DNA from: Escherichia whittamii
GTDB lineage: Bacteria > Pseudomonadota > Gammaproteobacteria > Enterobacterales > Enterobacteriaceae
Assembly (NCBI RefSeq): GCF_014836715.1
Contig: NZ_JACSQI010000012.1
Location: 79,113 to 143,112 of the forward strand
Direction of reading: 5' to 3'
DNA: 64,000 nucleotides
Part shown: positions 1-9,010 of the stretch, in pieces
Layout: every line of letters starts with the position of its first letter
Position numbering within the stretch: position 1 is the stretch's first letter
Notes under the pieces: generated by a model
Databases searched by the model: none
The model's input: only the letters and a program-made list of their open reading frames with translations
Told to the model about the DNA's origin: nothing
Made by a program: the position numbers and the translations under genes

Positions 1-807
1 CTTTTCTTCTCGGCGGTTGGTTGGACAGTGCTCGCCAGTTTGATCGAAAACCGGCTGGCTTCAGATATTCATGGCCGTCCGCTGCCCAGCGCCCGCACGC
101 GTACCCTGCTGACGCTGTTTCGCAACGCGCTGGCGGTGATCATCAGTACCATCACCATCATGATTGTGTTGTCGGAAATCGGCGTCAATATTGCGCCGCT
201 GCTGGCAGGTGCCGGGGCATTAGGTCTGGCTATCTCTTTCGGTTCGCAAACGCTGGTGAAAGATATCATCACCGGGGTATTTATTCAGTTTGAAAACGGC
301 ATGAATACCGGAGATTTAGTTACCATCGGGCCGTTGACGGGTACGGTGGAACGGATGTCAATTCGCTCCGTTGGCGTGCGCCAGGATACCGGGGCGTATC
401 ACATCATTCCGTGGTCTTCGATTACCACCTTTGCCAACTTTGTCCGCGGTATTGGTTCGGTGGTGGCAAATTACGATGTTGATCGCCATGAAGATGCTGA
501 TAAAGCCAATCAGGCACTGAAAGATGCGGTAGCGGAATTGATGGAAAACGAAGAAATTCGTGGGCTGATTATCGGTGAGCCGAACTTTGCCGGAATTGTC
601 GGCTTAAGCAATACCGCGTTTACGCTGCGCGTGTCATTCACCACGCTGCCACTCAAACAGTGGACGGTCCGCTTTGCCCTCGACAGCCAGGTGAAAAAGC
701 ATTTCGACCTGGCTGGCGTTCGTGCTCCGGTACAGACTTATCAGGTGCTGCCAGCTCCGGGCGCGGCCCCCGTAGAACCGTTGCCGCCGGGGGAGCCAAC
801 GCTTTAA
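1..807 (+). CDS. ybiO: Mechanosensitive channel YbiO (MscM), C-terminal part
   Basis: This is the 3' part of a large MscS-family channel of the inner membrane; the frame is open from the first base and 268 codons are present. The family opens under membrane tension to release solutes during hypo-osmotic shock. The signature of the MscS pore-lining helix and beta domain is visible: a Gly/Ala-rich helix ([20 protein letters not shown]) followed by [13 protein letters not shown] Pro-rich tail ([18 protein letters not shown]) ends the protein. K-12 YbiO has about 741 residues, so roughly the first two thirds lie outside the window. The stop codon overlaps the end of convergent rlmF by 4 bases. 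Confidence 0.93.
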   Translation, partial: LFFSAVGWTVLASLIENRLASDIHGRPLPSARTRTLLTLFRNALAVIISTITIMIVLSEIGVNIAPLLAGAGALGLAISFGSQTLVKDIITGVFIQFENGMNTGDLVTIGPLTGTVERMSIRSVGVRQDTGAYHIIPWSSITTFANFVRGIGSVVANYDVDRHEDADKANQALKDAVAELMENEEIRGLIIGEPNFAGIVGLSNTAFTLRVSFTTLPLKQWTVRFALDSQVKKHFDLAGVRAPVQTYQVLPAPGAAPVEPLPPGEPTL

Positions 808-1730
808 CGCTGGCGATTGACAAAACGACGGCGCTGCTCGTCGTTCATAAAGGTCCAGGCTATGAAACGACTCTGCTTTTGCCCCTGGGCCATCTCTTTT
901 TTGACCACCTTCACCGCACCAACATCCGTCAGTGCGCGATAAAGTGGCGGTAAGTTTTCGCCACGAGAAACCAGTGAGGTAAACCACATCACCTGCTTCG
1001 CGAAGCCTTTACTCTCTTCAATCATCTTTTTGATAAAGGCCACTTCACCGCCTTCACACCACAGCTCCTGTTGCTGACCACCAAAGTTCAGTGCATCGTC
1101 TTTGTTCAGCCCCAGGTTACGGCGTTTACGCTCACTACCAGCCCGTGCCGCAGCGGCGGAATCGTGGAACGGCGGGTTACACAAGGTGGCGTCGTATTGC
1201 TCGTTTTTGTGGATGATACCGTTAAAAATTGCCCCGCTCTCTTTCTGCCGACGCAGACGGATCGCACGGTTAAGACCTGGATTAGCACTGATGATCGCCT
1301 GCGCGCTGCTTAACGCCTGGCTGCTGGTTTCACTGCCAGTAAAACGCCAGCCATATTCATGTACGCCAATCAGCGGATAAATACAGTTCGCACCAACGCC
1401 GATATCCAGAATGCTGGCATTGGCTGGAATCGTTCCTGTTGCTTCTGCCAGTAAATCAGCCAGGTGATGAATATAATCCGCCCGGCCCGGCACTGGCGGG
1501 CAGAGGAAACCGTCCGGAATATCCCAGTTCGCCACGGCGTAAAAATGCGCCAGCAATGCCTTGTTGAGCGCCTTCACCGCCAGTGGATTGGCGAAGTCTA
1601 CGCTTTGTTCCCCGGCAGGAGTAAGCGTGAGGAATTGCTTCAGTTCAGGATTGACCTGACAAAGCGTGGCAAGATCGTAGCGACTGTGATGACGGTTGCG
1701 CGGGTGTAACCCCGGTTTCTGGGCAGACAT
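804..1730 (-). CDS. rlmF: 23S rRNA (adenine1618-N6)-methyltransferase RlmF
   Basis: This SAM-dependent enzyme methylates N6 of A1618 in 23S rRNA. The 308-residue product has the expected length. A SAM-binding loop ([11 protein letters not shown]) sits near residues 109-119 and the N6-adenine methyltransferase motif NPPF at 185-188. The N-terminus is basic, with RNRHH at 11-15. It is convergent with ybiO, overlapping it by 4 bases, and appears monocistronic. The ATG is preceded by an AGGAG-like ribosome site (CTTTAAAGGAGAATGCT on the minus strand). Confidence 0.95.
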   Translation of the reverse strand: MSAQKPGLHPRNRHHSRYDLATLCQVNPELKQFLTLTPAGEQSVDFANPLAVKALNKALLAHFYAVANWDIPDGFLCPPVPGRADYIHHLADLLAEATGTIPANASILDIGVGANCIYPLIGVHEYGWRFTGSETSSQALSSAQAIISANPGLNRAIRLRRQKESGAIFNGIIHKNEQYDATLCNPPFHDSAAAARAGSERKRRNLGLNKDDALNFGGQQQELWCEGGEVAFIKKMIEESKGFAKQVMWFTSLVSRGENLPPLYRALTDVGAVKVVKKEMAQGQKQSRFIAWTFMNDEQRRRFVNRQR

Positions 1731-2005
1731 AGCATTCTCCTTTAAGCAGCGGCGTAAGATACCCGCATAACGCTACAGGGTAAATATTTGGCTGCGTTTA
1801 TCATTTCCAAAAACCTTAGAATGACTATGGTTTATGGCAATTCATCATAAAAATCAGCAGCATGTATCTTATTGATTTGTCTTGTTTTGTAAAAATATAT
1901 CGTTCAAAAAATAAGCACATCTCTGTCAATTTTTTGCGTCATTTGCATCGCGCAGGCGACCTACACTTATCAGGCACTACCCGTTGTATTTATGAGGATG
2001 TCATT

Positions 2006-2266
2006 ATGAGAAAGTGCCTCACACTACTGATTGCCACCGTCCTGAGCGGAATCACTGTCACGGCTTATGCCGCACAACCACTGAGTAACCAGGACAGCGG
2101 CCAACTAAGGCCAGCCGGAACCGTTTCGGCAACTGGCGCATCCAACCTAAGCGATCTGGAGGATAAACTGGCAGAAAAAGCGCGCGAACAAGGTGCGAAA
2201 GGTTATGTCATTAATTCCGCGGGAGGAAATGATCAGATGTTCGGTACCGCAACCATCTACAAATAA
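2006..2266 (+). CDS. mcbA: DUF1471 periplasmic protein McbA (YbiM)
   Basis: An 86-residue exported protein of the DUF1471/YhcN family, with a signal peptide of about 22 residues ending in AYA-A and the family core GTVSATGASNLSDLEDKLAE followed by a C-terminal GTATIYK. In K-12, McbA is linked to colanic acid overproduction and biofilm control; its biochemical role is not settled. The start at 2006 is preferred over an in-frame ATG at 1862 because the signal peptide begins there and an upstream GAGGA forms the ribosome site. A second paralogue, ybiJ, lies about 4 kb downstream and shares the ending. Confidence 0.92.
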   Translation: MRKCLTLLIATVLSGITVTAYAAQPLSNQDSGQLRPAGTVSATGASNLSDLEDKLAEKAREQGAKGYVINSAGGNDQMFGTATIYK

Positions 2267-2278
2267 CCACACCAACGT

Positions 2279-2309
2279 AACTGCATTCGCCTCTGGATGC
2301 AGTTTTCGT
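2279..2309 (+). terminator. Intrinsic terminator after mcbA
   Basis: A hairpin with arms ACTGCAT (2280-2286) and ATGCAGT (2297-2303) runs into a short T stretch 12 bases after the mcbA stop. It separates mcbA from the Fur-type region of fiu. Confidence 0.65.
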
Positions 2310-2397
2310 CCATTTTGTAATCAAAAAACATCAAATATGAACTAAATGTAAATAAATGTGTTTCTTTTCGCTTCAGGGGTGATAGAAAATCGCGCCA

Positions 2398-2428
2398 AGT
2401 GATAATGCTTATCAAAATTATTATCACT
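2398..2428. promoter_or_regulatory. Fur boxes upstream of fiu
   Basis: Overlapping GATAAT/ATTATC half-sites (GATAATGCTTATC, then ATTATTATCACT) match the Fur consensus built from GATAAT repeats. They lie about 100 bases before fiu, which is known to be Fur-repressed. Iron control of fiu is therefore well supported; the exact number of bound dimers is not. Confidence 0.8.
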
Positions 2429-2529
2429 TGCACGAGCGCTATTACGGGATTAACAGTGGCATCGCATCCGCAGAGATGCTTTCTCGTGACAGTGAAAACT
2501 TCAACATATAAGAAAAAGTCACCTGCAAA

Positions 2530-4812
2530 ATGGAAAACAATCGCAATTTCCCTGCCAGACAATTTCATTCGCTCACGTTCTTTGCCGGCCTTTGTATTGG
2601 CATCACGCCTGTGGCACAGGCACTCGCCGCCGAAGGGCAAAACAACGCTGATGACACACTGGTTGTCGAGGCGTCAACGCCTTCGCTTTATGCGCCACTT
2701 AAATCTGCCGATCCGAAATTCTCCCGTCCGGTAGCGGATACTACCCGCACGATGACGGTGATTTCTGAACAGGTGATTAAAGATCAGGGCGCAACCAACC
2801 TTACCGACGCGCTCAAAAACGTCCCCGGCGTGGGTGCGTTTTTTGCTGGTGAGAACGGTAACTCCACCACTGGCGACGCCATTTATATGCGTGGTGCCGA
2901 TACCTCTAACAGTATTTATATCGATGGCATTCGAGATATTGGCAGCGTTTCGCGCGACACCTTCAATACCGAACAGGTCGAAGTGATTAAAGGGCCGTCC
3001 GGCACCGACTACGGGCGCAGCGCGCCGACTGGCTCGATCAATATGATCAGCAAACAGCCGCGTAATGATTCCGGCATTGACGCCTCCGCCAGTATTGGTA
3101 GTGCCTGGTTCCGTCGCGGCACGCTGGACGTCAACCAGGTGATTGGTGACACCACCGCCGTACGTCTGAATGTAATGGGCGAAAAAACGCACGATGCCGG
3201 GCGCGATAAGGTCAAAAATGAGCGTTACGGCGTCGCCCCTTCCGTAGCTTTTGGCCTCGGTACAGCGAATCGTTTGTATCTTAATTATCTGCATGTCACC
3301 CAGCACAACACGCCAGACGGCGGTATTCCAACCATCGGTTTGCCGGGCTATTCCGCCCCTTCTGCGGGAACGGCGGCACTGAATCATTCCGGAAAAGTTG
3401 ATACGCATAACTTTTATGGGACGGATTCCGATTACGACGATTCGACCACCGACACCGCTACCATGCGTTTTGAGCACGACATCAACGATAACACCACCAT
3501 TCGCAACACTACGCGTTGGTCGCGCGTGAAGCAGGATTACCTGATGACGGCGATTATGGGCGGGGCATCAAATATTACCCAGCCCACCAGCGATGTGAAT
3601 AGCTGGACGTGGTCACGCACGGCGAATACCAAAGATGTGAGTAATAAAATTCTCACCAACCAGACCAACCTGACCACCACATTTTATACTGGTTCTATCG
3701 GTCATGACGTCAGTACCGGCGTGGAATTTACCCGTGAAACGCAGACCAACTACGGGGTTAATCCGGTGACGTTACCGGCGGTGAATATTTATCATCCTGA
3801 CAGCAGCATTCATCCTGGCGGCCTGACGCGCAACGGTGCCAATGCCAACGGTCAAACAGATACCTTTGCGATTTATGCCTTCGATACGCTGCAAATCACC
3901 CGTGATTTTGAGCTGAACGGCGGAGTTCGACTGGACAATTATCACACTGAATATGACAGTGCTACCGCCTGCGGCGGCACTGGTCGCGGTGCCGTCACCT
4001 GCCCAACTGGCGTGGCAAACGGTTCTCCGGTAACCACTGTCGACACCGCGAAGTCTGGCAACCTGGAGAACTGGAAAGCCGGGGCGCTGTATCACCTGAC
4101 AGACAATGGCAATGTCTATGTGAACTATGCTGTTTCCCAACAACCACCAGGCGGCAGTAATTTCGCTCTTGCACAGTCTGGCAGCGGTAACAGTGCCAGT
4201 CGCACCGACTTTAAACCGCAAAAAGCGAAAACCAGTGAGATTGGCACCAAATGGCAGGTGCTGGATAAACGCCTGTTGCTTACCGCCGCGCTGTTCCGTA
4301 CTGATATCGAAAATGAAGTTGAGCAAAACGATGACGGGACTTACTCACAATACGGTAAGAAACGCGTCGAAGGCTATGAGATATCCGTGGCCGGGAATAT
4401 AACTCCCGCGTGGCAGATGATTGGCGGATATACCCAGCAAAAAGCGACCATTAAAAATGGTGCGGATGTGGCTCAGGATGGTTCATCATCACTGCCATAT
4501 ACGCCGGAGCACGCCTTTACCTTATGGAGCCAGTATCAGGCAACCGATGATATCTCCGTTGGCGCGGGCGCACGCTATATCGGCAGTATGCATAAAGGTT
4601 CAGACGGCGCGGTGGGAACTCCGGCGTTTACCGAAGGTTATTGGGTCGCCGATGCCAAACTGGGGTATCGCGTCAATCGCAATCTCGACTTCCAGCTAAA
4701 CGTCTACAACCTGTTTGATACCGATTACGTCGCCTCAATTAACAAGAGCGGATACCGTTATCACCCGGGCGAGCCAAGAACCTTCTTGCTCACGGCCAAT
4801 ATGCATTTCTGA
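2530..4812 (+). CDS. fiu: TonB-dependent catecholate siderophore receptor Fiu
   Basis: An outer-membrane receptor that takes up ferric complexes of monomeric catechols such as dihydroxybenzoylserine, using TonB energy. The 760 residues equal the K-12 length. A signal peptide ends near residue 33 (AQALA), a TonB box (DTLVVEA) follows at 42-48, then the plug domain with the NVPGV and IYMRGAD motifs, then a long beta barrel ending in the aromatic outer-membrane signature NMHF. Fur-type boxes lie upstream. ybiX (an Fe/2-oxoglutarate hydroxylase) and ybiI follow on the same strand, making an iron-related block. Receptors of this type also admit catechol-bearing beta-lactams. Confidence 0.97.
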   Translation: MENNRNFPARQFHSLTFFAGLCIGITPVAQALAAEGQNNADDTLVVEASTPSLYAPLKSADPKFSRPVADTTRTMTVISEQVIKDQGATNLTDALKNVPGVGAFFAGENGNSTTGDAIYMRGADTSNSIYIDGIRDIGSVSRDTFNTEQVEVIKGPSGTDYGRSAPTGSINMISKQPRNDSGIDASASIGSAWFRRGTLDVNQVIGDTTAVRLNVMGEKTHDAGRDKVKNERYGVAPSVAFGLGTANRLYLNYLHVTQHNTPDGGIPTIGLPGYSAPSAGTAALNHSGKVDTHNFYGTDSDYDDSTTDTATMRFEHDINDNTTIRNTTRWSRVKQDYLMTAIMGGASNITQPTSDVNSWTWSRTANTKDVSNKILTNQTNLTTTFYTGSIGHDVSTGVEFTRETQTNYGVNPVTLPAVNIYHPDSSIHPGGLTRNGANANGQTDTFAIYAFDTLQITRDFELNGGVRLDNYHTEYDSATACGGTGRGAVTCPTGVANGSPVTTVDTAKSGNLENWKAGALYHLTDNGNVYVNYAVSQQPPGGSNFALAQSGSGNSASRTDFKPQKAKTSEIGTKWQVLDKRLLLTAALFRTDIENEVEQNDDGTYSQYGKKRVEGYEISVAGNITPAWQMIGGYTQQKATIKNGADVAQDGSSSLPYTPEHAFTLWSQYQATDDISVGAGARYIGSMHKGSDGAVGTPAFTEGYWVADAKLGYRVNRNLDFQLNVYNLFDTDYVASINKSGYRYHPGEPRTFLLTANMHF

Positions 4813-4861
4813 TTCAGATGTGGGGCGCAGGGCTCACTAATGTTGATGGCGAGAACAGGAC

Positions 4862-4962
4862 TGCCTGATGCGCTGCGCTTATCAGGCCTACAAGGTTGTG
4901 CAACACATTGAGTTCACATCATTTGGTAGGCCGGATAAGGCGTTCACGCCGCATCCGGCATG
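4862..4962. repeat. REP/BIME pair between fiu and ybiX
   Basis: Two REP-type palindromes, one beginning GCCTGATGCGCTGCGC and one containing GTAGGCCGGATAAGGCG...GCATCCGGCA, face each other in the fiu-ybiX gap. They are typical enterobacterial intergenic repeats. Confidence 0.85.
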
Positions 4963-4989
4963 AACAAAGCACCTGCTGTTAAAAATCGG

Positions 4990-5013
4990 GGTGGGGTGAA
5001 AGCCCCACTTTTT
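4990..5013 (+). terminator. Terminator-like hairpin directly before ybiX
   Basis: Arms GTGGGG (4991-4996) and CCCCAC (5003-5008) with a TGAAAG loop are followed by a run of T. The hairpin ends immediately before the ybiX ribosome site (GGAG near 5014). It could end fiu transcripts or attenuate read-through into ybiX. Confidence 0.6.
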
Positions 5014-5024
5014 GGAGAACTTGT

Positions 5025-5702
5025 ATGATGTACCACATTCCCGGCGTGTTATCGCCACACGACGTCGCGCGTTTTCTTGAACAACTGGAACAAGCCGAAT
5101 GGGTAGATGGACGCGTCACAACCGGCGCACAAGGCGCACAAGTTAAGAACAATCAACAGGTAGACACACGCAGCGCCCTGTACGCCGCCTTGCAAAATGA
5201 GGTACTGAACGCGGTTAACCAACATGCTTTGTTCTTTGCCGCTGCCTTGCCGCGTACCCTTTCCACGCCGCTGTTTAATCGCTATCAGAACAATGAAACC
5301 TATGGTTTTCATGTGGATGGCGCAGTACGCAGCCATCCACAAAACGGCTGGATGCGCACTGACCTTTCTGCCACGCTGTTTTTAAGCGATCCAGAAAGCT
5401 ACGACGGCGGCGAACTGGTCGTTAATGACACCTTCGGGCAACATCGGGTAAAACTCCCGGCAGGCGATCTGGTGTTGTATCCCTCCAGCAGCCTGCATTG
5501 CGTGACACCCGTAACCCGCGGCGTGCGAGTGGCATCATTTATGTGGATCCAGTCGATGATCCGCGATGATAAAAAGCGCGCCATGCTGTTTGAACTGGAC
5601 AACAATATTCAGTCGCTGAAAAGCCACTACGGCGAAAGTGAAGAGATCCTGTCGCTACTCAATCTTTATCATAATCTGCTGCGGGAATGGTCGGAGATCT
5701 GA
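5025..5702 (+). CDS. ybiX: PKHD-type Fe(II)/2-oxoglutarate hydroxylase YbiX (PiuC-like)
   Basis: A 225-residue cytosolic non-haem iron dioxygenase of the PiuC/YbiX family. The iron-binding triad is readable as H96-x-D98 (within FHVDG) and H158 (SSLHCV), and R168 is the likely 2-oxoglutarate-binding arginine. The substrate is not known; family members sit beside siderophore receptors, as here with fiu, so a role in handling imported siderophores is an inference from context. Two tandem ATG codons begin the frame and the first follows GGAGAACTTGT. A terminator-like hairpin lies just upstream, so expression as a fiu read-through may be limited. Confidence 0.93.
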   Translation: MMYHIPGVLSPHDVARFLEQLEQAEWVDGRVTTGAQGAQVKNNQQVDTRSALYAALQNEVLNAVNQHALFFAAALPRTLSTPLFNRYQNNETYGFHVDGAVRSHPQNGWMRTDLSATLFLSDPESYDGGELVVNDTFGQHRVKLPAGDLVLYPSSSLHCVTPVTRGVRVASFMWIQSMIRDDKKRAMLFELDNNIQSLKSHYGESEEILSLLNLYHNLLREWSEI

Positions 5703-5775
5703 CGCTTGAACTGCCCGAGTTCGCCCCTATATTAGCTACACTTAACTGTACAAGCATTGATATGGGGAGGGCGAT

Positions 5776-6042
5776 ATGGCATCCGGTTGGGCTAACGATG
5801 ACGCCGTCAACGAACAGATCAACAGTACAATTGAAGATGCGATTGCCCGCGCTCGGGGTGAAATTCCGCGTGGCGAGAGCCTGTATGAATGTGAAGAGTG
5901 TGGCGCGCCCATCCCGCAGGCCCGTCGGGAAGCCATTCCTGGCGTGCGCTTATGCATTCATTGCCAGCAGGAGAAAGATTTACAAAAGCCGGCTCATACA
6001 GGATATAATCGCAGAGGTTCGAAAGACAGCCAGTTACGTTAA
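5776..6042 (+). CDS. ybiI: DksA/TraR-type zinc-finger protein YbiI
   Basis: An 88-residue protein with one C4 zinc finger: C39, C42, C60 and C63, within CEECGAPIP and LCIHCQ. This is the DksA/TraR C-terminal finger. The long coiled-coil that lets DksA reach into RNA polymerase is absent, so a transcriptional role is uncertain. A strong ribosome site (GGGGAGG) precedes the ATG. It follows ybiX by 73 bases on the same strand and is probably co-transcribed with it. Confidence 0.92.
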   Translation: MASGWANDDAVNEQINSTIEDAIARARGEIPRGESLYECEECGAPIPQARREAIPGVRLCIHCQQEKDLQKPAHTGYNRRGSKDSQLR

Positions 6043-6241
6043 CTACAACAGGCATAATGTAGAGCCAGTATAATTTGTATTTTGCGTGGCATTCCGTGCC
6101 TTTAACGCAGCCGTGACCGCCACGTGGTAGAAAGATGATTCATAAATACAACAAATGAATGAATTATCAGCATGTTAGATATCAATCAATTTATTTGAAC
6201 AAGGTGGTCAATTCTCTTCGATTTTATCTCTCGTAAGAAAA

Positions 6242-6257
6242 CGTGATACTCATCACA
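6242..6257. promoter_or_regulatory. Candidate CRP-like site before ybiJ
   Basis: CGTGA-N6-TCACA resembles the CRP core TGTGA-N6-TCACA with one mismatch. It lies about 50 bases before the ybiJ start, possibly too close to activate unless the transcript begins further upstream. Low confidence. The rest of the 263-base ybiI-ybiJ gap shows nothing else I can name. Confidence 0.25.
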
Positions 6258-6305
6258 TCGACGAAACAACGTCACTTAAACAAAATCACCTGCGAGAGAT
6301 TAATT

Positions 6306-6566
6306 ATGAAAACTATCAAAACTGTTGTTGCTGCTATGGCTCTTTCAACTCTGTCATTTGGCGTGTTTGCGGCGGAGCCGGTAACGTCATCTCAGGCCCA
6401 GAACATGAATAAAATCGGTGTTGTGTCTGCCGATGGCGCGTCCACCCTCGATGCTCTGGAAGCGAAACTGGCTGAAAAAGCTGCGGCTGCCGGTGCGAGT
6501 GGATACAGCATCACTTCTGCCACCAACAACAATAAATTAAGCGGAACTGCGGTTATCTATAAGTAA
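6306..6566 (+). CDS. ybiJ: DUF1471 periplasmic protein YbiJ
   Basis: An 86-residue secreted protein of the DUF1471 family. The signal peptide (MKTIKTVVAAMALSTLSFG, then VFA-A) is followed by the core VSADGASTLDALEAKLAEKA and the ending GTAVIYK. It is a clear paralogue of McbA in this window. DUF1471 proteins are small periplasmic factors tied to stress and biofilm responses; the exact role of YbiJ is unknown. The start at 6306 is chosen over an in-frame ATG at 6243 because it opens the signal peptide and follows GAGAG. Confidence 0.92.
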   Translation: MKTIKTVVAAMALSTLSFGVFAAEPVTSSQAQNMNKIGVVSADGASTLDALEAKLAEKAAAAGASGYSITSATNNNKLSGTAVIYK

Positions 6567-6568
6567 TT

Positions 6569-6647
6569 CGTAGGTTGGATAAGACGTTTAGACTGCATCC
6601 GACAACAGATGCCTGATGCGACGCTACCCCGTCTTGTCAGGCCTACA
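6569..6647. repeat. REP-type repeat after ybiJ
   Basis: Paired REP sequences (GTAGGTTGGATAAGACG and GCCTGATGCGACGC...CAGGCCTAC) fill the start of the ybiJ-hcxB gap. Confidence 0.8.
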
Positions 6648-6766
6648 AAATCCGAACCGTTGGTCGGATATGGCGTTTACGCTACATTCAGCAAAGGTAT
6701 TTCCCTGTCTGTTTGCCGACAGACGCATATGCTCTAACCCTCATTGATCCTATGTTACCCTTGTTT

Positions 6767-6794
6767 GCCCGTCCGACACTGGACGGGCTTTTTT

Positions 6795-6796
<2 letters not shown>
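6767..6796 (+). terminator. Intrinsic terminator between ybiJ and hcxB
   Basis: Perfect 8-bp arms GCCCGTCC and GGACGGGC followed by eight T on the plus strand. It would end rightward (ybiJ) transcripts and its last bases overlap the hcxB stop codon. Confidence 0.85.
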
Positions 6797-7880
<1,084 letters not shown>

Positions 7881-7934
7881 AGTTAACTCCTGTTTATGTT
7901 ATATGCCTGTTGCTTTTTTATGCTGCGCGCCAGA

Positions 7935-7984
<50 letters not shown>

Positions 7985-8010
7985 GGCCGGATGACAGTGC
8001 TCATCCGGCG
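7985..8010. repeat. Single REP-type palindrome between ybiB and hcxB
   Basis: GGCCGGATGA-N7-TCATCCGGCG forms a short REP-like stem just beyond the ybiB stop codon. Confidence 0.6.
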
Positions 8011-8020
8011 GAGAGAAAAA

Positions 8021-8983
8021 TTAAAATGCCTGGTTAACGCGCGCCAGGCCGTCGCTAATGGTTGCCACTTCGCGCGCCGCCAGCAGGCAGCAAGCCATCT
8101 GGATTTTTAGTGACTGGGGAATCGGTTCGCTGCCAGCCAGGCAACGTTCAATCCACTGCGCCGTGGTTTTCGGGTCTTTGGCTTGTGGCAGTAGCTCGCT
8201 GCCAGCTGTGTCCTGTTTTTCATACAGCACCCGCATCCCTTCACGGCCGATCAAATTGATTTGCGGGCAGCGTTGCGGATTAGCATAAACTTCGCCTTCG
8301 GTGCCGTGCATTAACAGTGCCCGTCCGCCAATATCGCTAAAGAATTTCGCGACTCGCCCGATGTATTCCGGATGCGAGACGCTGGAAAGACGCAGCGCCT
8401 CACCTTCGGCAAATGGCGTCGCCAGTTTCGCCAGGGTATGTGCACTGTTACGCACGCCCATCCGCCAGCGCATTGCCAGTTGTTTTTCCAGCGGCGGGCA
8501 AAACGCGCCAACAGGCATAAAGACAGGTTGATGTTCGTCGAGCTTCGCCTGCGCTTGTCCGGCATGTCGCGTTGGTGCTATCCCCATCAGTTCGAAAATG
8601 GTTTCGGTCAACACACGAGTTGGATCCTCGCTGACGCCGTGAACCACCACAGGAAAACCGAGTTTGTGTAGCAGAAGTGCCAGCAACGGCGTCAGGTTGG
8701 CCTGTTTACGCGCACCGTTGTAACTGGGGATGACAATCGGCATCGGCTTACCGGCAGGCGGCGTCAGCTTGATAGTGTGATTTTGCATGGCTTCGTAAAA
8801 ACCAAGCATCTCTGCTTCCCCTTCCCCTTTGATACGCAGCGCAATCAATACACCGCCCAACTCAAGATCAGGCACTTCACCGTTGAGCATATGGGCATAC
8901 AGACCGCGCGCCGTATCCTGGTCTAAATCGCGCGCGTGGTTTTTCCCGCGCCCGATCTCTTTAATGATTTTGCGATAGTCCAT
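8021..8983 (-). CDS. ybiB: TrpD2-family nucleic-acid-binding protein YbiB
   Basis: A 320-residue protein of the anthranilate phosphoribosyltransferase-like (TrpD2) fold. The N-terminal helical part (ARGLYAHMLNGEVPDLELG) and the glycosyltransferase body are recognisable, but the family lost the TrpD function. It is known to bind DNA/RNA without sequence preference as a homodimer and to belong to the LexA regulon with dinG. It begins 27 bases after the dinG stop on the same strand, consistent with a dinG-ybiB SOS operon. Confidence 0.93.
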   Translation of the reverse strand: MDYRKIIKEIGRGKNHARDLDQDTARGLYAHMLNGEVPDLELGGVLIALRIKGEGEAEMLGFYEAMQNHTIKLTPPAGKPMPIVIPSYNGARKQANLTPLLALLLHKLGFPVVVHGVSEDPTRVLTETIFELMGIAPTRHAGQAQAKLDEHQPVFMPVGAFCPPLEKQLAMRWRMGVRNSAHTLAKLATPFAEGEALRLSSVSHPEYIGRVAKFFSDIGGRALLMHGTEGEVYANPQRCPQINLIGREGMRVLYEKQDTAGSELLPQAKDPKTTAQWIERCLAGSEPIPQSLKIQMACCLLAAREVATISDGLARVNQAF

Positions 8984-9010
8984 TTACGACTCCTTACCTG
9001 ACTCACATCA

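Noticed and set aside
2674..3477. Long antisense open frame within fiu (267 codons)
   Set aside because: It is a shadow of fiu codon use; it has repetitive composition, no ribosome site and no family resemblance.
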